NCBI RefSeq assembly: GCF_017654505.1 | Contig: NC_054548.1 | Coordinates: 33,989,774 to 34,053,773 of the forward strand | Length of the DNA: 64,000 bases | Direction of reading: 5' to 3' | Source of the DNA: Polyodon spathula | Taxonomy: Eukaryota > Chordata > Actinopteri > Acipenseriformes > Polyodontidae | Shown: one piece after another, positions 31,598 through 43,364 of the stretch | Numbering within the stretch: position 1 is the stretch's first letter | Layout of the letters: each line of letters opens with the position of its first letter | Notes under the pieces: generated by a model | What the model saw: the letters and a program-made list of their open reading frames with translations, nothing else | What the model was told of the DNA's origin: nothing | Database searches by the model: none | Position numbers and translations under genes: made by a program

Positions 31598-31747
31598 TGT
31601 CACAAAGACGGCCGGAGTGGGGGATGTCAGACCAGAAACAAAAACGACAGAGGTGGAGTTTTGTGGAGCTGAGCGAATGGACTCACTCAGCATTTAATAT
31701 ATGAACAGACAGTCAGAAAATAAAAGGTTTGTAACAAAAACAGCACA
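31598..31747 (-). mobile_element. LTR-C 5' LTR, truncated
   Basis: TGTCACAAAGACGGCC to GGTTTGTAACAAAAACAGCA, matching about 150 bp of the LTR 3' portion before the match is lost. Confidence 0.75.
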
Positions 31748-31749
31748 TT

Positions 31750-33130
31750 GACACATTTTTGGTGGACACACAATGTCATCCATTCTGAAATGCTGGCAGA
31801 CCCAATTGACTATGTCAGATGTCAATTGCAGGAGATGGTCATATAAAATATACTGAAGAGTGTGTCAATGAGGTTTCTCTTGCGTGTGACAGCATGGATC
31901 TTCAGTGCAGTGTACAGTGGAAGCGGTGTTTCGTGGTTTCGGTTGTGATGAACTGTACCAGAGGAATCCGCAGCTCGTGCATATTTCACACTGTTGAACA
32001 TCAGGAGCTGCGATCCTCTGCTGGTGGGGAGATGGAGAGAGCTGCCATTGTGCTGGATGTAGTGACAACCTGAGTTTGATGTTTGATGTTTGGACCCTCC
32101 TGTATCATGTTCACAAGAGCCAACAGGGATGGTGGTACAGCATCTTACTGGGATCCTTGCTTGAATGACCCATCAAATGAGAACTTTCTGTTGAACATTT
32201 CTCTTCGCACGACTTGTGCTGCTCGTGCCAAATGAATTGCATCACTATCATTGTCACAGGCCTTCCTAAGAGCACCACCAATATCGTCATCAAATGTGAG
32301 AAGTACACCTCTCCCCTGTTGAATGTGCCCTTAGATCAGGAAACACTGATAGTAATCTGATTTTCAGTCTTGTAGTGTGAATTGTGTCCTCAACCACAGC
32401 ACCCAGCTGTTGAAGATGAGTACATGTGTGCCAGATCAGCTAGCTGGAAGACTGGGGAAACTGATTCTTCCATGTGGAAGTCTTTCATATAGGACACTAA
32501 CTGCGAATGCAATGCTGTGGAGATGACCACTTGGATCCTTATCAGCACCTGTGCTGTCAGCTACTCATGTGCTATTGTAGTTTTTCACAAGGCATTTCAG
32601 GTGGGGCTTAGCCTCAAGAGCAATCATGTCCTCAGGTGCAAGCTTGGCCAGCAGAGCAGTGTCTTGCAGTTCCATTGCACATCTCCAAACCTTCGAATCA
32701 GTGTCATAGGTGGAAGCTTGGTGGAGGCCTGCAGAGCCAGCTAGAGGCTGGAGAGGAAGCATATGGGCTTTGTGAGGTCAATGTTGCCATGGTTTGAATG
32801 TGTGTGCACAGGTGATGAAATACCAGCCTTCCATTCTTCTCTGAATTTCCTCTGTAGTCAATCAAGCTTTGTTTGGTTACATTTCAAACAGCATGTTTTA
32901 TTCCAGCCAGAGAGGTCTGTCATCCCCATTATTAAGTCTTTCGGTGTCAATGTCCATTGGCATGTGCCCTAGTTCCTGAAACTGACCGAAGTCACCTGCT
33001 AATGATTTGTAGCCGCTGCCAATGGGTGCCTTGGTTGATTTAGCTGGACAATACAAAGCTTCCCCAGTCTCCTTCTGACAAAGCACACAAAGCTCCCAAT
33101 TAGTTGTGTCAGCTGGCTTGGGGTCTTTGG
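31750..33130 (-). pseudogene. Unrecognised multicopy protein family, main part, broken
   Basis: Minus-strand blocks in order: QKETGEALYCPAKSTKAPIG, SGYKSLAGDFGQFQELGHMP (33086-32898); a segment around 32300-32111 with MTILVVLLGRPVTMI or, in another frame, DDDIGGALRKACDNDSDAIH; then SSWMFNSVKYAR and VHHNRNHETPLPLYTALKIH (about 32050-31890). Many frameshifts and stops. The order is consistent with one ancestral protein continuing at 28637-28452. No catalytic motif could be named; the repetitive distribution suggests a transposon or a gene family spread with one. Confidence 0.4.
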
Positions 33131-33134
33131 GTTT

Positions 33135-33755
33135 AGGTGTGGTAGGGTCTGCCAGGATGTGTCACTTTGCCATGGTGATAGGGGAGATGAGGGAACCAAC
33201 ACCAGAGATAAATAAGTTAGTGTGCTAATAGTTTCTACACAAGCTGCCACCACTAAAATGTTTGCAGGAGTGCTGAGGTGCTGCACATGCAAAAGAGATT
33301 CACCTGTAGCATACAAGCATACAACATACAAGCATGTCATAACACTGTTAGTATAGTACTGCACTGTGTTGGGCCAGAAGTGCAAAACACAATTAGAAAA
33401 AATATATAAAATATATATTTTGAGAATCTTTTTTTTGTGTGTGTGTTTTTAAAAATACATATTTTTTTTGTTTAAAAATGATCATGTTATTGTGACACAT
33501 AGTTCTGAAATAGCAAATTATAATTGTCCGAGGTCATTGACCTCTCACGGTCGTCAGAGGTCCAATCCAAGACGGCTCCACATCTGAAAATAACCCTTAG
33601 GGTATGTAGAAACACTGTAGAAAATGTACTGCTTTCATCATAAAATGCACAACGCTTTTGCTTATCAGCTGTACTAATTTCTTCCTTTTCCTTCCTATCA
33701 TATAATGTAGTTTATAGGCTCCCCACCAGATGGCGCATATGCTTTTCAAAACTCT
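33135..33755. other. No gene recognised
   Basis: AT-rich anonymous DNA between the multicopy family remnant and a GA microsatellite. Confidence 0.4.
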
Positions 33756-33758
<3 letters not shown>

Positions 33759-33791
<33 letters not shown>

Positions 33792-33818
33792 AGACTGAGA
33801 CTGAGACTGAGACTGACT
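33759..33818. repeat. (GA)n followed by (GAGACT)n
   Basis: A pure GA run is followed by four to five hexanucleotide GAGACT/GACTGA units. Confidence 0.9.
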
Positions 33819-33819
33819 G

Positions 33820-34724
33820 CATTTTGCTTACCTCCTAACAATCATTTGTCTTCATTCTGAAGGCTTGGATACCTGCACCAAAATAAACCATAACAGTCGT
33901 GGGAAATAGATGTGTTACTTTTGCATGGACAAGGTACTTGAGCAGCAGGTAAGTTATTATTTTTTTGCACAAGCCAAAGGGTACTACCAGCAATTTATGC
34001 AAATTGTATAGATGCTGCATTAAATCGGGAGTTGGAAATGCATCCTACATTTCAGCATGTATTTGAATGGCTTTTCTGCATTGCTATACATTGTCGTGCC
34101 GTAATATGCAGGAACCCAGTTCGCCTTTTCACAGTATTCTGTATGATTTAATTTTAATAACTATATGGAATGCAATCATATCGTACAACTTTGAATTACA
34201 CTTGGTTATTTTAGATTTTTGTGCATGATTGGTATTATGTATACAATAATATGATACATTATTGAAGCAAGCGTGATTTGTTAGTCTGCTTATTGTGACT
34301 AAGAACAGACAAATACAAGTTTAATATTTAAGATGATACCAGTACACACGGGACCGCAGCATGAATCACTTGGAAAGGTAATAGAGAAGTTATCTGCAAA
34401 TAGCTCATCTGATCTGTATAAAACGGTGTTTACGGGATTCCGAGACATTCGAATGCATGCTCTACACTGGGGTAAGTAGGTTAGCAGTGCATTTTGAATA
34501 TTCAGTATTAGAATGAAATAAAGTCAACAGTAATGGTTAGTATAGCTGGACAACAACAGGTACAACAGTACAGTAACATAGCCTGGCAGCAGAAATATAA
34601 CTCAGTGATGCTCATTACAGTAAACTCAGTCAACTATAACCCTTTATTGTCACTCATATACTGTATAGGTACTGCAATGTCATTTGTTTTAGTACTGTAT
34701 ATATATTTGTCATTTGTCTTAGTA

Positions 34725-34725
<1 letters not shown>
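33820..34725. other. No gene recognised
   Basis: Nothing beyond AT-rich sequence. The ORFs are short and chance-like. Confidence 0.4.

Positions 34726-34795
<70 letters not shown>
34726..34795. repeat. (TA)n microsatellite
   Basis: About 70 bp of pure TA, directly abutting the left end of the Tc1-like relic. Confidence 0.95.
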
Positions 34796-34796
<1 letters not shown>

Positions 34797-34797
<1 letters not shown>

Positions 34798-35535
34798 CGC
34801 TCTGGAAAAAAATTAAGAGAAAATGATCAGTTTCTCTGGTTTTACTATTTATAGGTATGTGTTTGGGTAAAATGAACATTTTTGTTTTATTCTATAAACT
34901 ACTGACAGCATTTTTCCCAAATTCCAAATAAAAATATTGTCATATAGAGCATTTATTTGCAGAAAATGACAACTGGTCAAAATAACAAAAAAGATGCAGT
35001 GTTGTCAGACCTCGAATAATGCAAAGAAAATAAGTTCATATTCATTTTTAAACAACACAATACTAATGTTTTAACTTAGGAAGAGTTCAGAAATCAATAT
35101 ATGGTGGAATAACTCTGATTTTCAAGCACAGCTTTCATGCTCTTGACATGCTCTCCACCAGTCTTTCACATTGATTTTGGGAGACTTTATGCCACTCTGG
35201 CGCAAAAATTCAAGCAGCTCGGCTTTGTTTGATGGCTTGTGACCATCCATCTTCCTCTTGATCACATTCCAGAGGTTTTCAGTGGGGTTCAGGTCTGGAG
35301 ATTGGGCTGGCCATGACAGGGTCTTGATCTGGTGGTCCTCCATCCACACCTTGATTGACCTGGCTGTGTGGCATGGAGCATTGTCCTGCTGGAAAAACCA
35401 ATCCTCAGAGTTGGGGAACATTGTCAGAGCAGAAGGAAGCAAGTTTTCTTCCAGGACAACCTTGTACTTGGCTTGATTCATGCGCCCTTCACAAAGACAA
35501 ATCTGCCCGATTCCAGCCTTGCTGAAGCACCCCCA
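34797..35535 (-). mobile_element. Tc1/mariner-like element, minus strand, partial
   Basis: The left end (GCGCTCTGGAAAAAAATTAA and following AT-rich flank) looks like a Tc1-type terminus. The transposase C-terminal half lies at 35122-35481. The right terminus is missing; instead the sequence turns back on itself at 35530-35660. Confidence 0.65.
35122..35481 (-). pseudogene. Tc1-like transposase, C-terminal half
   Basis: 119 residues: NQAKYKVVLEENLLPSALTM, WFFQQDNAPCHTARSIKVWM, LSWPAQSPDLNPTENLWNVI. The Asp of QQDNAP and the Glu of PTENLW are the second and third catalytic residues of a DD34E transposase. The N-terminal helix-turn-helix domains and first Asp are not on this strand, but parts of the missing middle occur in inverted orientation at 35541-35700. 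Confidence 0.75.
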
Positions 35536-35540
35536 GTTGA

Positions 35541-35756
35541 GTCAAAATTTCAGCTTTGCCCAACACCTGGTCGTCTAATGGTTAGACGGAGACCTGGAGA
35601 GGCCTACAAGCCACAGTGTCTCGCACCCACTGTGAAATGTGGTGGAGGATCGGTGATGATCTGCAGGGGGTGCTTCAGCAAGGCTGGAATCGGGCAGCTT
35701 TGGCATGAATCAAGCCAAGTACAAGGTTGTCCTGGAAGAAAACTTGCTTCCTTCTG
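35541..35756 (+). pseudogene. Inverted, partly duplicated middle segment of the same Tc1 transposase
   Basis: The plus frame reads PGEAYKPQCLAPTVKCGGGS, GCFSKAGIG, then a second copy of QVQG..RKLASF-type sequence complementary to 35430-35535. The GGGSVMI...GCFS block normally precedes the NQAKYK block now encoded on the opposite strand. This is an inversion with duplication. Confidence 0.65.
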
Positions 35757-36029
35757 TCTCAAAGTTCTGGCTCTAAGGGCCATTCTGGAGAGGAGATGTG
35801 CACTGATTACCCCACCCCCATCCAATAACGAGAACAGTTAACAACAAATCTAATTCAACCCTTCAAATTGAGTAAGTGTTGTCCATGCTGGCCCATATCG
35901 GTAACCAACAGTGTGTATTGAGATAATTTTATTTTGTCCAGTCACTATGTATATATTGTATGTGTGTTTCTTATGTGTTAATTAAAAAATAGTTTATTGT
36001 AATATTCTTTTCAGTGGAAATGCTCAGGC

Positions 36030-36300
36030 TTTACCACACAGATATTGTATACATTGAATTTCTGCATTGACTTGAAGGTCCTTCTGCTTACTTACAAGGC
36101 TGCCCATGGTCTTGTTCCTGCATTGTAATTTATACCTTATACTTCTCAAACCCTTTGCTCTTCTGATTAGGGGAAATTGTTCATAAGGCTGAGCATTATA
36201 CTTGGGTGCTAGATGCTTTCTGCTTCTAAACTTCAACAATTGGAACTCCTTATCAGCGTTCCCGCTAAACTTTTTAGATAGTGAGAAACTTGCCGTTTTG
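36030..36300 (+). pseudogene. L2-like LINE ORF2 C-terminal fragment
   Basis: Reading plus, FCIDLKVLLLTYKAAHGLVP followed by IPYTSQTLCSSD resembles the LHWLP...RI.FK.LLLTYKALHG.AP region near the end of L2-type ORF2. Stops interrupt it. The long minus-strand ORF here (36024-36341) is a shadow. Confidence 0.45.
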
Positions 36301-36304
36301 ACTA

Positions 36305-37126
36305 AGAAAGGGTCAATTATCAGCAAGAAACCTTCGGCCACGCATTAACCCTTTAACATATTCTTGTTGTTGCATTATACAATTTTGAAACAATATTCCA
36401 ACACAAGTATCTCAACAATTGTACAATTTGCTTTTAAATTTAAACAAGACACTTATTGTGGCTCTGCCTCAGATTCTGAATCATCCGCTGATTATATAGC
36501 TCAAATAAATATAGGTTTATGAAGTGTATGTTTACCTTGATGAAGCCTGTCTGAGATCTTATCATAAATGTAGCCTTGTCAGTAGACTGCATGCTTAACT
36601 GGTGGCCTGCATGTAATTGCTTTATTCTACTTTATAAAACACTACCGTATGCACTGCCTTCAGTTGTAACCATCTTTAGGGCTACTGATTTTCCATTTTT
36701 TGGAATAGCAAATTCAGCTTTTTATCAACCCATTAATAATTAACCATGGCATTTGAACATAAATATAATGTTCATAGTTACAAAAATGAAATTAGTTAAT
36801 TAGTAAATTATCACAATTCTTTCTTTATTTTTTAAAATCTTTTTAATAAGACTCTTGTTGCTGTACTAGTAAGTAAAGCACCTGAAGACACTTCAAACCT
36901 TCCATAATGTTTAGAGACATCACTTGACTCACTGCTGGCATTAAAATAAGCAGGATAACCTAAGAATTATATTACAACAGTTCAGAAAACAATTGTCCAG
37001 CACAGTTGTGAGAATCATATTTACAGTCTTACACTGTAGTTCAGTCTACAAGTGAAGGTGTTTTGAAAAGACCTGTTTATGTTATTGCTGGCATTACAGT
37101 AACAAAAAATACGAAACAGTTTAGTA
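36305..37126. other. No gene recognised
   Basis: AT-rich, no repeat family identified. Confidence 0.4.
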
Positions 37127-37600
37127 AGTCCAGCAATGTCATGTGAGAGTAATCCTATGTACAGTCCAGCAATGTCATGTGAGAGTAATCCTATGTACAG
37201 TAGCAATGTCATGTGAGAGTAATCCTATGTACAGTCCAGCAATGTCATGTGAGAGTAATCCTATGTACAGTCCAGCAATGTCATGTGAGAGTAATCCTAT
37301 GTACAGTCCAGCAATGTCATGTGAGAGTAATCCTATGTACAGTCCAGCAATGTCATGTGAGAGTAATCCTATGTACAGTCCAGCAATGTCATGTGAGAGT
37401 AATCCTATGTACAGTCCAGCAATGTCATGTGAGAGTAATCCTATGTACAGTCCAGCAATGTCATGTGAGAGTAATCCTATGTACAGTCCAGCAATGTCAT
37501 GTGAGAGTAATCCTATGTACAGTCCAGCAATGTCATGTGAGAGTAATCCTATGTACAGTCCAGCAATGTCATGTGAGAGTAATCCTATGTACAGTCCAGC
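37127..37600. repeat. 36-bp tandem repeat, about 13 near-identical copies
   Basis: The unit contains CAGCAATGTCATGTGAGAG and ATCCTATGTACAGTC. Copies are practically identical except that the junction near 37200 lacks 2 bp. Because 36 is divisible by three, two frames stay open, giving 12-residue peptide repeats MSCESNPMYSPA and HVRVILCTVQQC. There are no spacers. The array ends at a half-unit before ACCAATTGTTTAGC. Confidence 0.95.
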
Positions 37601-39056
37601 ACCAATTGTTTAGCATTTTACTGGCATTATAATAACCAGGATACAATATGAAACACTTATTAAAAAGGCGTACTGTTGACTGACTCGTTGTTCTGCACAG
37701 GTTCAGTGGTGTGTATCACCAGATTGTAATTTAAAATAGCACCCCTTTAATGTAAACACATAATTAATCCTCCCAGTTGTTTCTTTGCTAATTTGCTAAG
37801 AGGTGTGTCTCCGGACAGAAAAATCTTTATGAAACAAATGGTGTGTAGTGTAGTGACTACATCTTTTCTGCAGTAAAACGATCAGTTTCCTTCAGGGAAT
37901 GGCTTTGAGCTTGTTTCTTCATCGTCAGATAATATAATGTAATTAAGAAACGGCCATGATTTAATATTGCTAAGTATATCTTTATTAAAGGCAGGTAGCA
38001 TGGAAATAAATAAAGTAAACAAAAATTAAACACAATTAATTTGGTTAACCTTAGTTTTTCAGCATAGAAGAATGCAGTGCTTTTTAGCTCTTTTACTTTC
38101 TTTTACTGAAATATTGAATGTTTTTTCTTCATTGGTGCAGCTGCCATGTTCAGCAGAGACACGTGAGTGAAGTCACATGATGAATAAACTCAATTTGCAA
38201 AAAAAAATGCACATGATATGTTTTCTTCAATTACTGTAATGCTTAATATACTGTAATATACGTAATACTTAAATATTTTTTATTCTAATATTCTGATTAC
38301 ATTTTTAACAATTTCAAAACAATTGAGATAATATTTCAAATGGTCATTTTTAAAAGGGGGGGAAAAAAAGGTGTGAGTATTGTGATTGTTATTTATGTTT
38401 ACCGGAGTATTTATTTTATAATGCAGGATTATTGTGCTTCACTTGTTAGCATTCAAATTATACAAAAAGTTTAAAACTGCAAAGTTCATGAGCAGCACCG
38501 AGCAGCACTCTCAGTCGAGGCAGAATCGCCAGACGCCTGCTTCGTCCTCCCTGTACTAGTACATCTGCTGGTGCCCGAGTGAACTCTGCACGAATGTGCT
38601 GTGCGTTTTTCTAGAGGGAGATCAGAGAATCAGCTGCACGACAGACACAAATATGCAGATATGCACGTTTGGGCCTGAGGGGCCTGGGCCCACCCATTTT
38701 GCTCATGGGCCCACCCAGTTATGGAGCGATTGACAATTAAAACCAAACCATACCAAACCGTTTCATAATGTAATCATCTGTGACAAGTCTAGCTCATCCT
38801 TGTGGTTCAGAAATATATATCCGTCCCACCCACCCCAGTACTGTTGTCATGGTTATGAAAAAAAAAAAAAGACTGGTGATTGGACGGCTGAGATATGAGA
38901 TCTTACGTCTTCGATACTATAATATCGAAATTCAAGAGTGTTGGCAGTATACATACAGGAACTTTTCTTTCATTGCAAGGCACACAAGCAATCAGCTTGC
39001 GCAGCTGCTGTTTAGTTATTTTTTGCATTTGCAATTAGCTATCTAATTACCTACAC
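37601..39056. other. No gene recognised
   Basis: Anonymous sequence; slightly GC-richer near 38480-38720 but without ORF or repeat identity. Confidence 0.4.
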
Positions 39057-39270
39057 AGGGCAGCAGTGTGGAGTAGTGGTTAGGGTTCTGGACTCCTAAC
39101 TGGAGGATCAAGGCACACAGCTGTTGTACCCTTGAGCAAGGTACTTTAGCTAGATTGCTCCAGTAAAAACCCAACTGTATAAATGGGTAATTGTATGTAA
39201 AAAATAATGTGATATCTTGTAACAATTGTAAGTCGCCCTGGATAAGGGTGTCTGCTAATAAAAATAGTAC
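39057..39270 (+). mobile_element. tRNA-derived SINE with L2-type tail
   Basis: Begins GGGCAGCAGTGTGGAGTAGT, with an A-box-like GTGGTTAGGG. It contains GTACCCTTGAGCAAGGTACT and ends GTAAGTCGCCCTGGATAAGG then GTGTCTGCTAATAAAAA, the tail shared by many fish SINEs and L2 LINEs. The B-box region is degraded. Confidence 0.8.
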
Positions 39271-39274
39271 AGAA

Positions 39275-39766
39275 CGTTTAGCCAACTTTGCAATAAACCG
39301 TAGCTAAATTTGTGTCTTACGCATTTTCTATGTCCCGACACATTTTGTAAAAAGAAAACAAATCAACAGTAATGTAATGTACCTACATTTAATGTTATCA
39401 ACTCAGTTGACTGATGCAGCTGAGATGTACTGTATGTTATGCTCAATTCATGCCTTTATTCGTGTTTTGTTTTTATTCCCATATAACTGACACTTTTCTA
39501 AAGCTCAAAGGGAAGTATTAACATTCACTTTTAGTCACTGTATGAGAGCTTTTTAAATTTAAGCTCACTTTGGGAAGTCGAATACACGTTTGAGAGCTTT
39601 TGTCAGAAATAATTTTCTTAATGTGTGGTAGTGACTTGTAGCTCGCTAACGTTATGGAAGTTGTGCTGCTATGCCTGTTGATGGTAAATCGGATATCCGA
39701 CTGTCAAGATGTTTTGGTAGAGTGTGCATTCTTGGAGAAAATGGTACTGTTTCTGACAGTATAGAG
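39275..39766. other. No gene recognised
   Basis: Anonymous sequence between SINE and MITE. Confidence 0.4.
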
Positions 39767-39935
39767 CAGTGATCCTCAAAGTAATTTTGGCATGGGCATA
39801 AATTGGTCTTACTTGGCTGTTTGCGGACACGCTGACTATTGCATAGGTTCTTATATTAAGAGTTTTAGTATAAGTTATTCTTGGCTGATAATAATTTAAG
39901 AACAGCTGTGTAGGGCACCCCTTTGAGGACCACTG
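39767..39935. mobile_element. Short hAT-like MITE (169 bp)
   Basis: Terminal inverted repeats CAGTGATCCTCAAAG and CTTTGAGGACCACTG match at 14 of 15 positions and resemble hAT-type CAGtGnTcCTCAA ends. The flanks are not a clear 8-bp duplication. No coding capacity. Confidence 0.6.
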
Positions 39936-40643
39936 TACAGCACACACAATAGTAATTCCATCATTACATTTACGTCATCAAGTCAAACGGCCCGTCCGTG
40001 AAAATTTGGGGTCCAGCCAGGAATTAAATCCTGCAGCCGCTACTGTGTTAATGTTTTGCAAGAAAGCTCTAAAAATGATAGGTTTACCTAGAGATGTAGG
40101 AGTCTTGATTAAGTTGCGAAAGTTAGTAAACTAGTTACCCGTTATTGCGGAAAATATGAGCATTTTAGCCTTTGAGGGACCGCTGCTCCTTATCCTTTTC
40201 TACTATAGAATCCATCTCAATGGACACTTTTAATTAGTGCTGGGACAAACACAGGAATTTCATGTTCAGATATTCACTCATAATTTAAATATTCGTTTGG
40301 ATATTTGTTCATTTTTCAAAAAGTAATAAAAGCCATTATACTGCTCAGAACGCAGGCAGAGACAGTATAGCAGCATGGGCAGGGGGCTGTGACTCCTGTC
40401 TGTGCCTTTATTTTACAGAAAGACGTTACAATATTTAACATGTTAAAGTAAAAGAATATCCCAGGAGTAAGGAATATGTTGTGTAGGCCTTACTTTACCC
40501 CAGTGAATTAACTACAAAACAAAGGATGCCAAATAGCCGTTCAAGTTGTTTTGTTTATTCCCGAAATAAATAGGATGTAAAGTTGAAAATGCATTTTTTT
40601 TCATTCCTTGCCATTTCTTCACAGTAAACAGTGGCCATAGACA
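39936..40643. other. No gene recognised
   Basis: AT-rich. A TTAGTGCTGGGACAAACAC stretch near 40236 might be another hAT terminus but has no partner. Confidence 0.35.
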
Positions 40644-40645
40644 TA

Positions 40646-40858
40646 CAGTGCCTTGCAAAAGTATTCATACCACTGACCAATTCTCTCATTTTACTGAATT
40701 ACAATTGGTACATTGAAATTTCGTTCTGTTTGATATTTTATTTTTAAACACTGAAACTCAGAATCAATTATTGTAAGGTGACATTGGTTGTATGTTGGGA
40801 AATATTTTTAAGAAAAATAAAAAACTGAAATATCTTGCTTGCATAAGTATTCAACCCC
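40646..40858. repeat. Left long terminal inverted repeat of the Tc1 element
   Basis: Complement of 42052-42265; blocks include GAAACTCAGAATCAATTATT and GATATTTTATTTTTAAACAC. Confidence 0.88.
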
Positions 40859-41027
40859 TGTGCTGTGGAAGCTCCCAGTTTGCACCGAAGAAAGAAATTG
40901 CCCTAACGAGGACACAATTACCTTTCCATTGGCCTCCACCTGTGAACCATTAAAGTTGCTGTCACATTTTCTGGATAAAAACCCCACTGTTGAAGGATCA
41001 TTGGTAAGGCTGTGAATCTGAAGGAAA

Positions 41028-42143
41028 ATGAAGACCTAAGAGCATTCTACAGAAGTTAGAGATAAAGTAATACAAATGCATAGATTAGGGAAAGGGTACA
41101 AAATAATATCCAAGTGTTTGGATATCCCAATGAGCACAGTTGGATCAATAATCAGGAAGTGGAAGCTGCATCACACCACCCAGGCACTGCCAAGAAAAGG
41201 CCGTCCCTCAAAACTCAGCGCTCAAACAAGGAGACGACTTGTGAGAGAAGCCACAGAGAGGCCAACAATCACTTTGAAGGAGCTACAGAGTTCAGTGGCT
41301 TGGAGTGGAGTAATGGTGCACCAGTCAACCATATCAAGAGCTCTGCATAACACTGGCCTGTATGGGAGGGTGGCAAGAAAGAAGCCATTACTCAAAAAGT
41401 ACCATCTGAAAGCACGTCTGGAGTTTGCCAGAAAGCATGAGAGTGACCGAGCTGCGATGTGGGAAAAGGTTTTGTGGTCAGATGAGACCAAGATAGAGCT
41501 TTTTGGCCAAAACTCAAAGCGCTATGTGTGGCGCAAACCTAACACTGCCCATGCCTCAAGACACACCATCCCTACAGTGAAGTATGGTGGTGGCAGCATC
41601 ATGCTGTGGGGATGCTTCTCATCAGCAGGGACTGGGCATCTTGTTACAATTGAAGGAAGAATGGATGGAGCAAAATACAGGAAAATACTGCAAGAGAATC
41701 TGCTTCAGTCCGCTAAAATACTGAAGCTTAGGAAGAAATTCACCTTTCAGCAGGACAATGATCCCAAGCACAAGGCCAAAGCAACATTGGAGTGGCTCAA
41801 GAACAAAAAGGTGAATGTCCTGCAGTGGCCCAGTCAAAGTCCTGATCTCAATCCCATTGAGAATCTGTGGCACTATTTGAAAATTGCGGTCCACAAGCGT
41901 CGTCCAACCAACCTGAACAACCTGGAGCAAATCTGCAAAGAAGAATGGGCCAAAATCACTCCGACACTGTGTGCAAAGCTGGTACATACTTACCCCAAAA
42001 GACTTAAAGCTGTTATTGCAGCGAAAGGTGGCTCACCAAATATTAATGTGTGGGGGTTAAATACTTATGCAAGCAAGATATTTCAGTTTTTTATTTTTCT
42101 TAAAAATATTTCCCAACATAAAACCAATGTCACCTTAAAATAA
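41028..42143 (+). pseudogene. Tc1-like DD34E transposase with one early stop codon
   Basis: From 41076 there is an open frame of 355 codons beginning MHRLGKGYK. It has an N-terminal helix-turn-helix pair (about residues 1-95, STVGSIIRKWK; GRPSKLS hinge), then a catalytic core with Asp136 (WSDETK), Asp227 (QQDNDPKH) and Glu262 (NPIENLW), exactly 34 residues between the last two. An in-frame ATG at 41028 lies 16 codons upstream and is followed by TAA at codon 4 (41037-41039); the codons after it (EHSTEVRDKV) fit the normal N-terminus. So the native start is probably blocked by a nonsense change and translation could only begin at 41076, losing part of the first helix. The C-terminal stop lies within the right terminal repeat. 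The enzyme would bind the terminal repeats and cut at TA. Confidence 0.88.
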
Positions 42144-42265
42144 TTGATTCTGAGTTTCAGTGTTTAAAAATAAAATATCAAACAGAACGAAATTTCAATG
42201 TACCATTTGTAATTCAGTACTATGAGAGAATTGGTTTGGGGTGTGAATACTTTTGCAAGGCACTG
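42052..42265. repeat. Right long terminal inverted repeat of the Tc1 element
   Basis: Complement of the left repeat; overlaps the last codons of the transposase frame. Confidence 0.88.
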
Positions 42266-42299
42266 TACGTAGCTTTTGTAGCTGAACAAGCAAACAAAA

Positions 42300-42670
42300 A
42301 CTGAAATTTAACTTTTAAACACTTCAAATAAAACAAACGTGGAAATGGTGTTTTAAAGTAAAAAGGAAAAAAACTCACCGGTTCTCGTTTATTACATTCC
42401 ACATAACAGAAAGTTGCAGCAAACTATATATAATATATAAAAATCACTACACAACACAGTTGGATACTGTTGTGCTTGCCTTTTTTTCTGCCCCATGAGA
42501 TTCTGACTTGGTCTAAAGCAGCACAACTCGTTTTTGTCCCAGATGGCTTTCCATAGAGATCACTATGTGTGCGTGTGTGCGTGCTCATAATCTGGTTTGT
42601 TTACTTTTTACTGTCTAAAATGTTTAAATAGAGGCTTAAGAGCTGCTGTGTTGATAGACACGTGTTAGAT
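42300..42670. other. No gene recognised
   Basis: AT-rich anonymous sequence. Confidence 0.4.
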
Positions 42671-42672
42671 AT

Positions 42673-43364
<692 letters not shown>

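Larger units (their letters stand above)
29015..31747 (-). mobile_element. Non-autonomous LTR-C retrotransposon, minus strand, truncated LTRs
   Basis: The left LTR (29015-29658) lacks its outermost bases and the right LTR (31598-about 31747) is truncated. The primer site at 31577-31595 and the purine tract beside 29659 are in the correct positions for a minus-strand element. The interior matches 21123-22548 in order: proline-rich segment, DACLA repeat, unique tail. The element interrupts the 28.45/31.75-33.13 kb multicopy family. Confidence 0.8.
40646..42265 (+). mobile_element. Tc1/mariner transposon, nearly intact, 1620 bp
   Basis: Starts CAGTGCCTTGCAAAAGTATT and ends with its complement (...CTTTTGCAAGGCACTG), bounded by TA at 40644-40645 and 42266-42267, the expected target duplication. 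The inverted repeats are long, about 210 bp each (40646-40858 and 42052-42265), with few mismatches. A single transposase gene lies between. High arm similarity and a nearly open gene indicate a relatively recent copy. Confidence 0.92.

Noticed and set aside
36024..36341. 105-residue minus-strand ORF
   Set aside because: The plus strand reads as an L2-like RT fragment; the minus frame has no similarity I recognise.
37127..37600. CRISPR-like regular repeat array
   Set aside because: The 36-bp units are directly adjacent without spacers and the context is eukaryotic; it is a tandem repeat.
37143..37632. Secreted or structural repeat protein with 12-residue units
   Set aside because: Two frames are equally open because the unit is 36 bp; no start context or unique flanking domain.
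41222..41987. Minus-strand ORFs inside the Tc1 transposase
   Set aside because: Shadow frames of the plus-strand gene.
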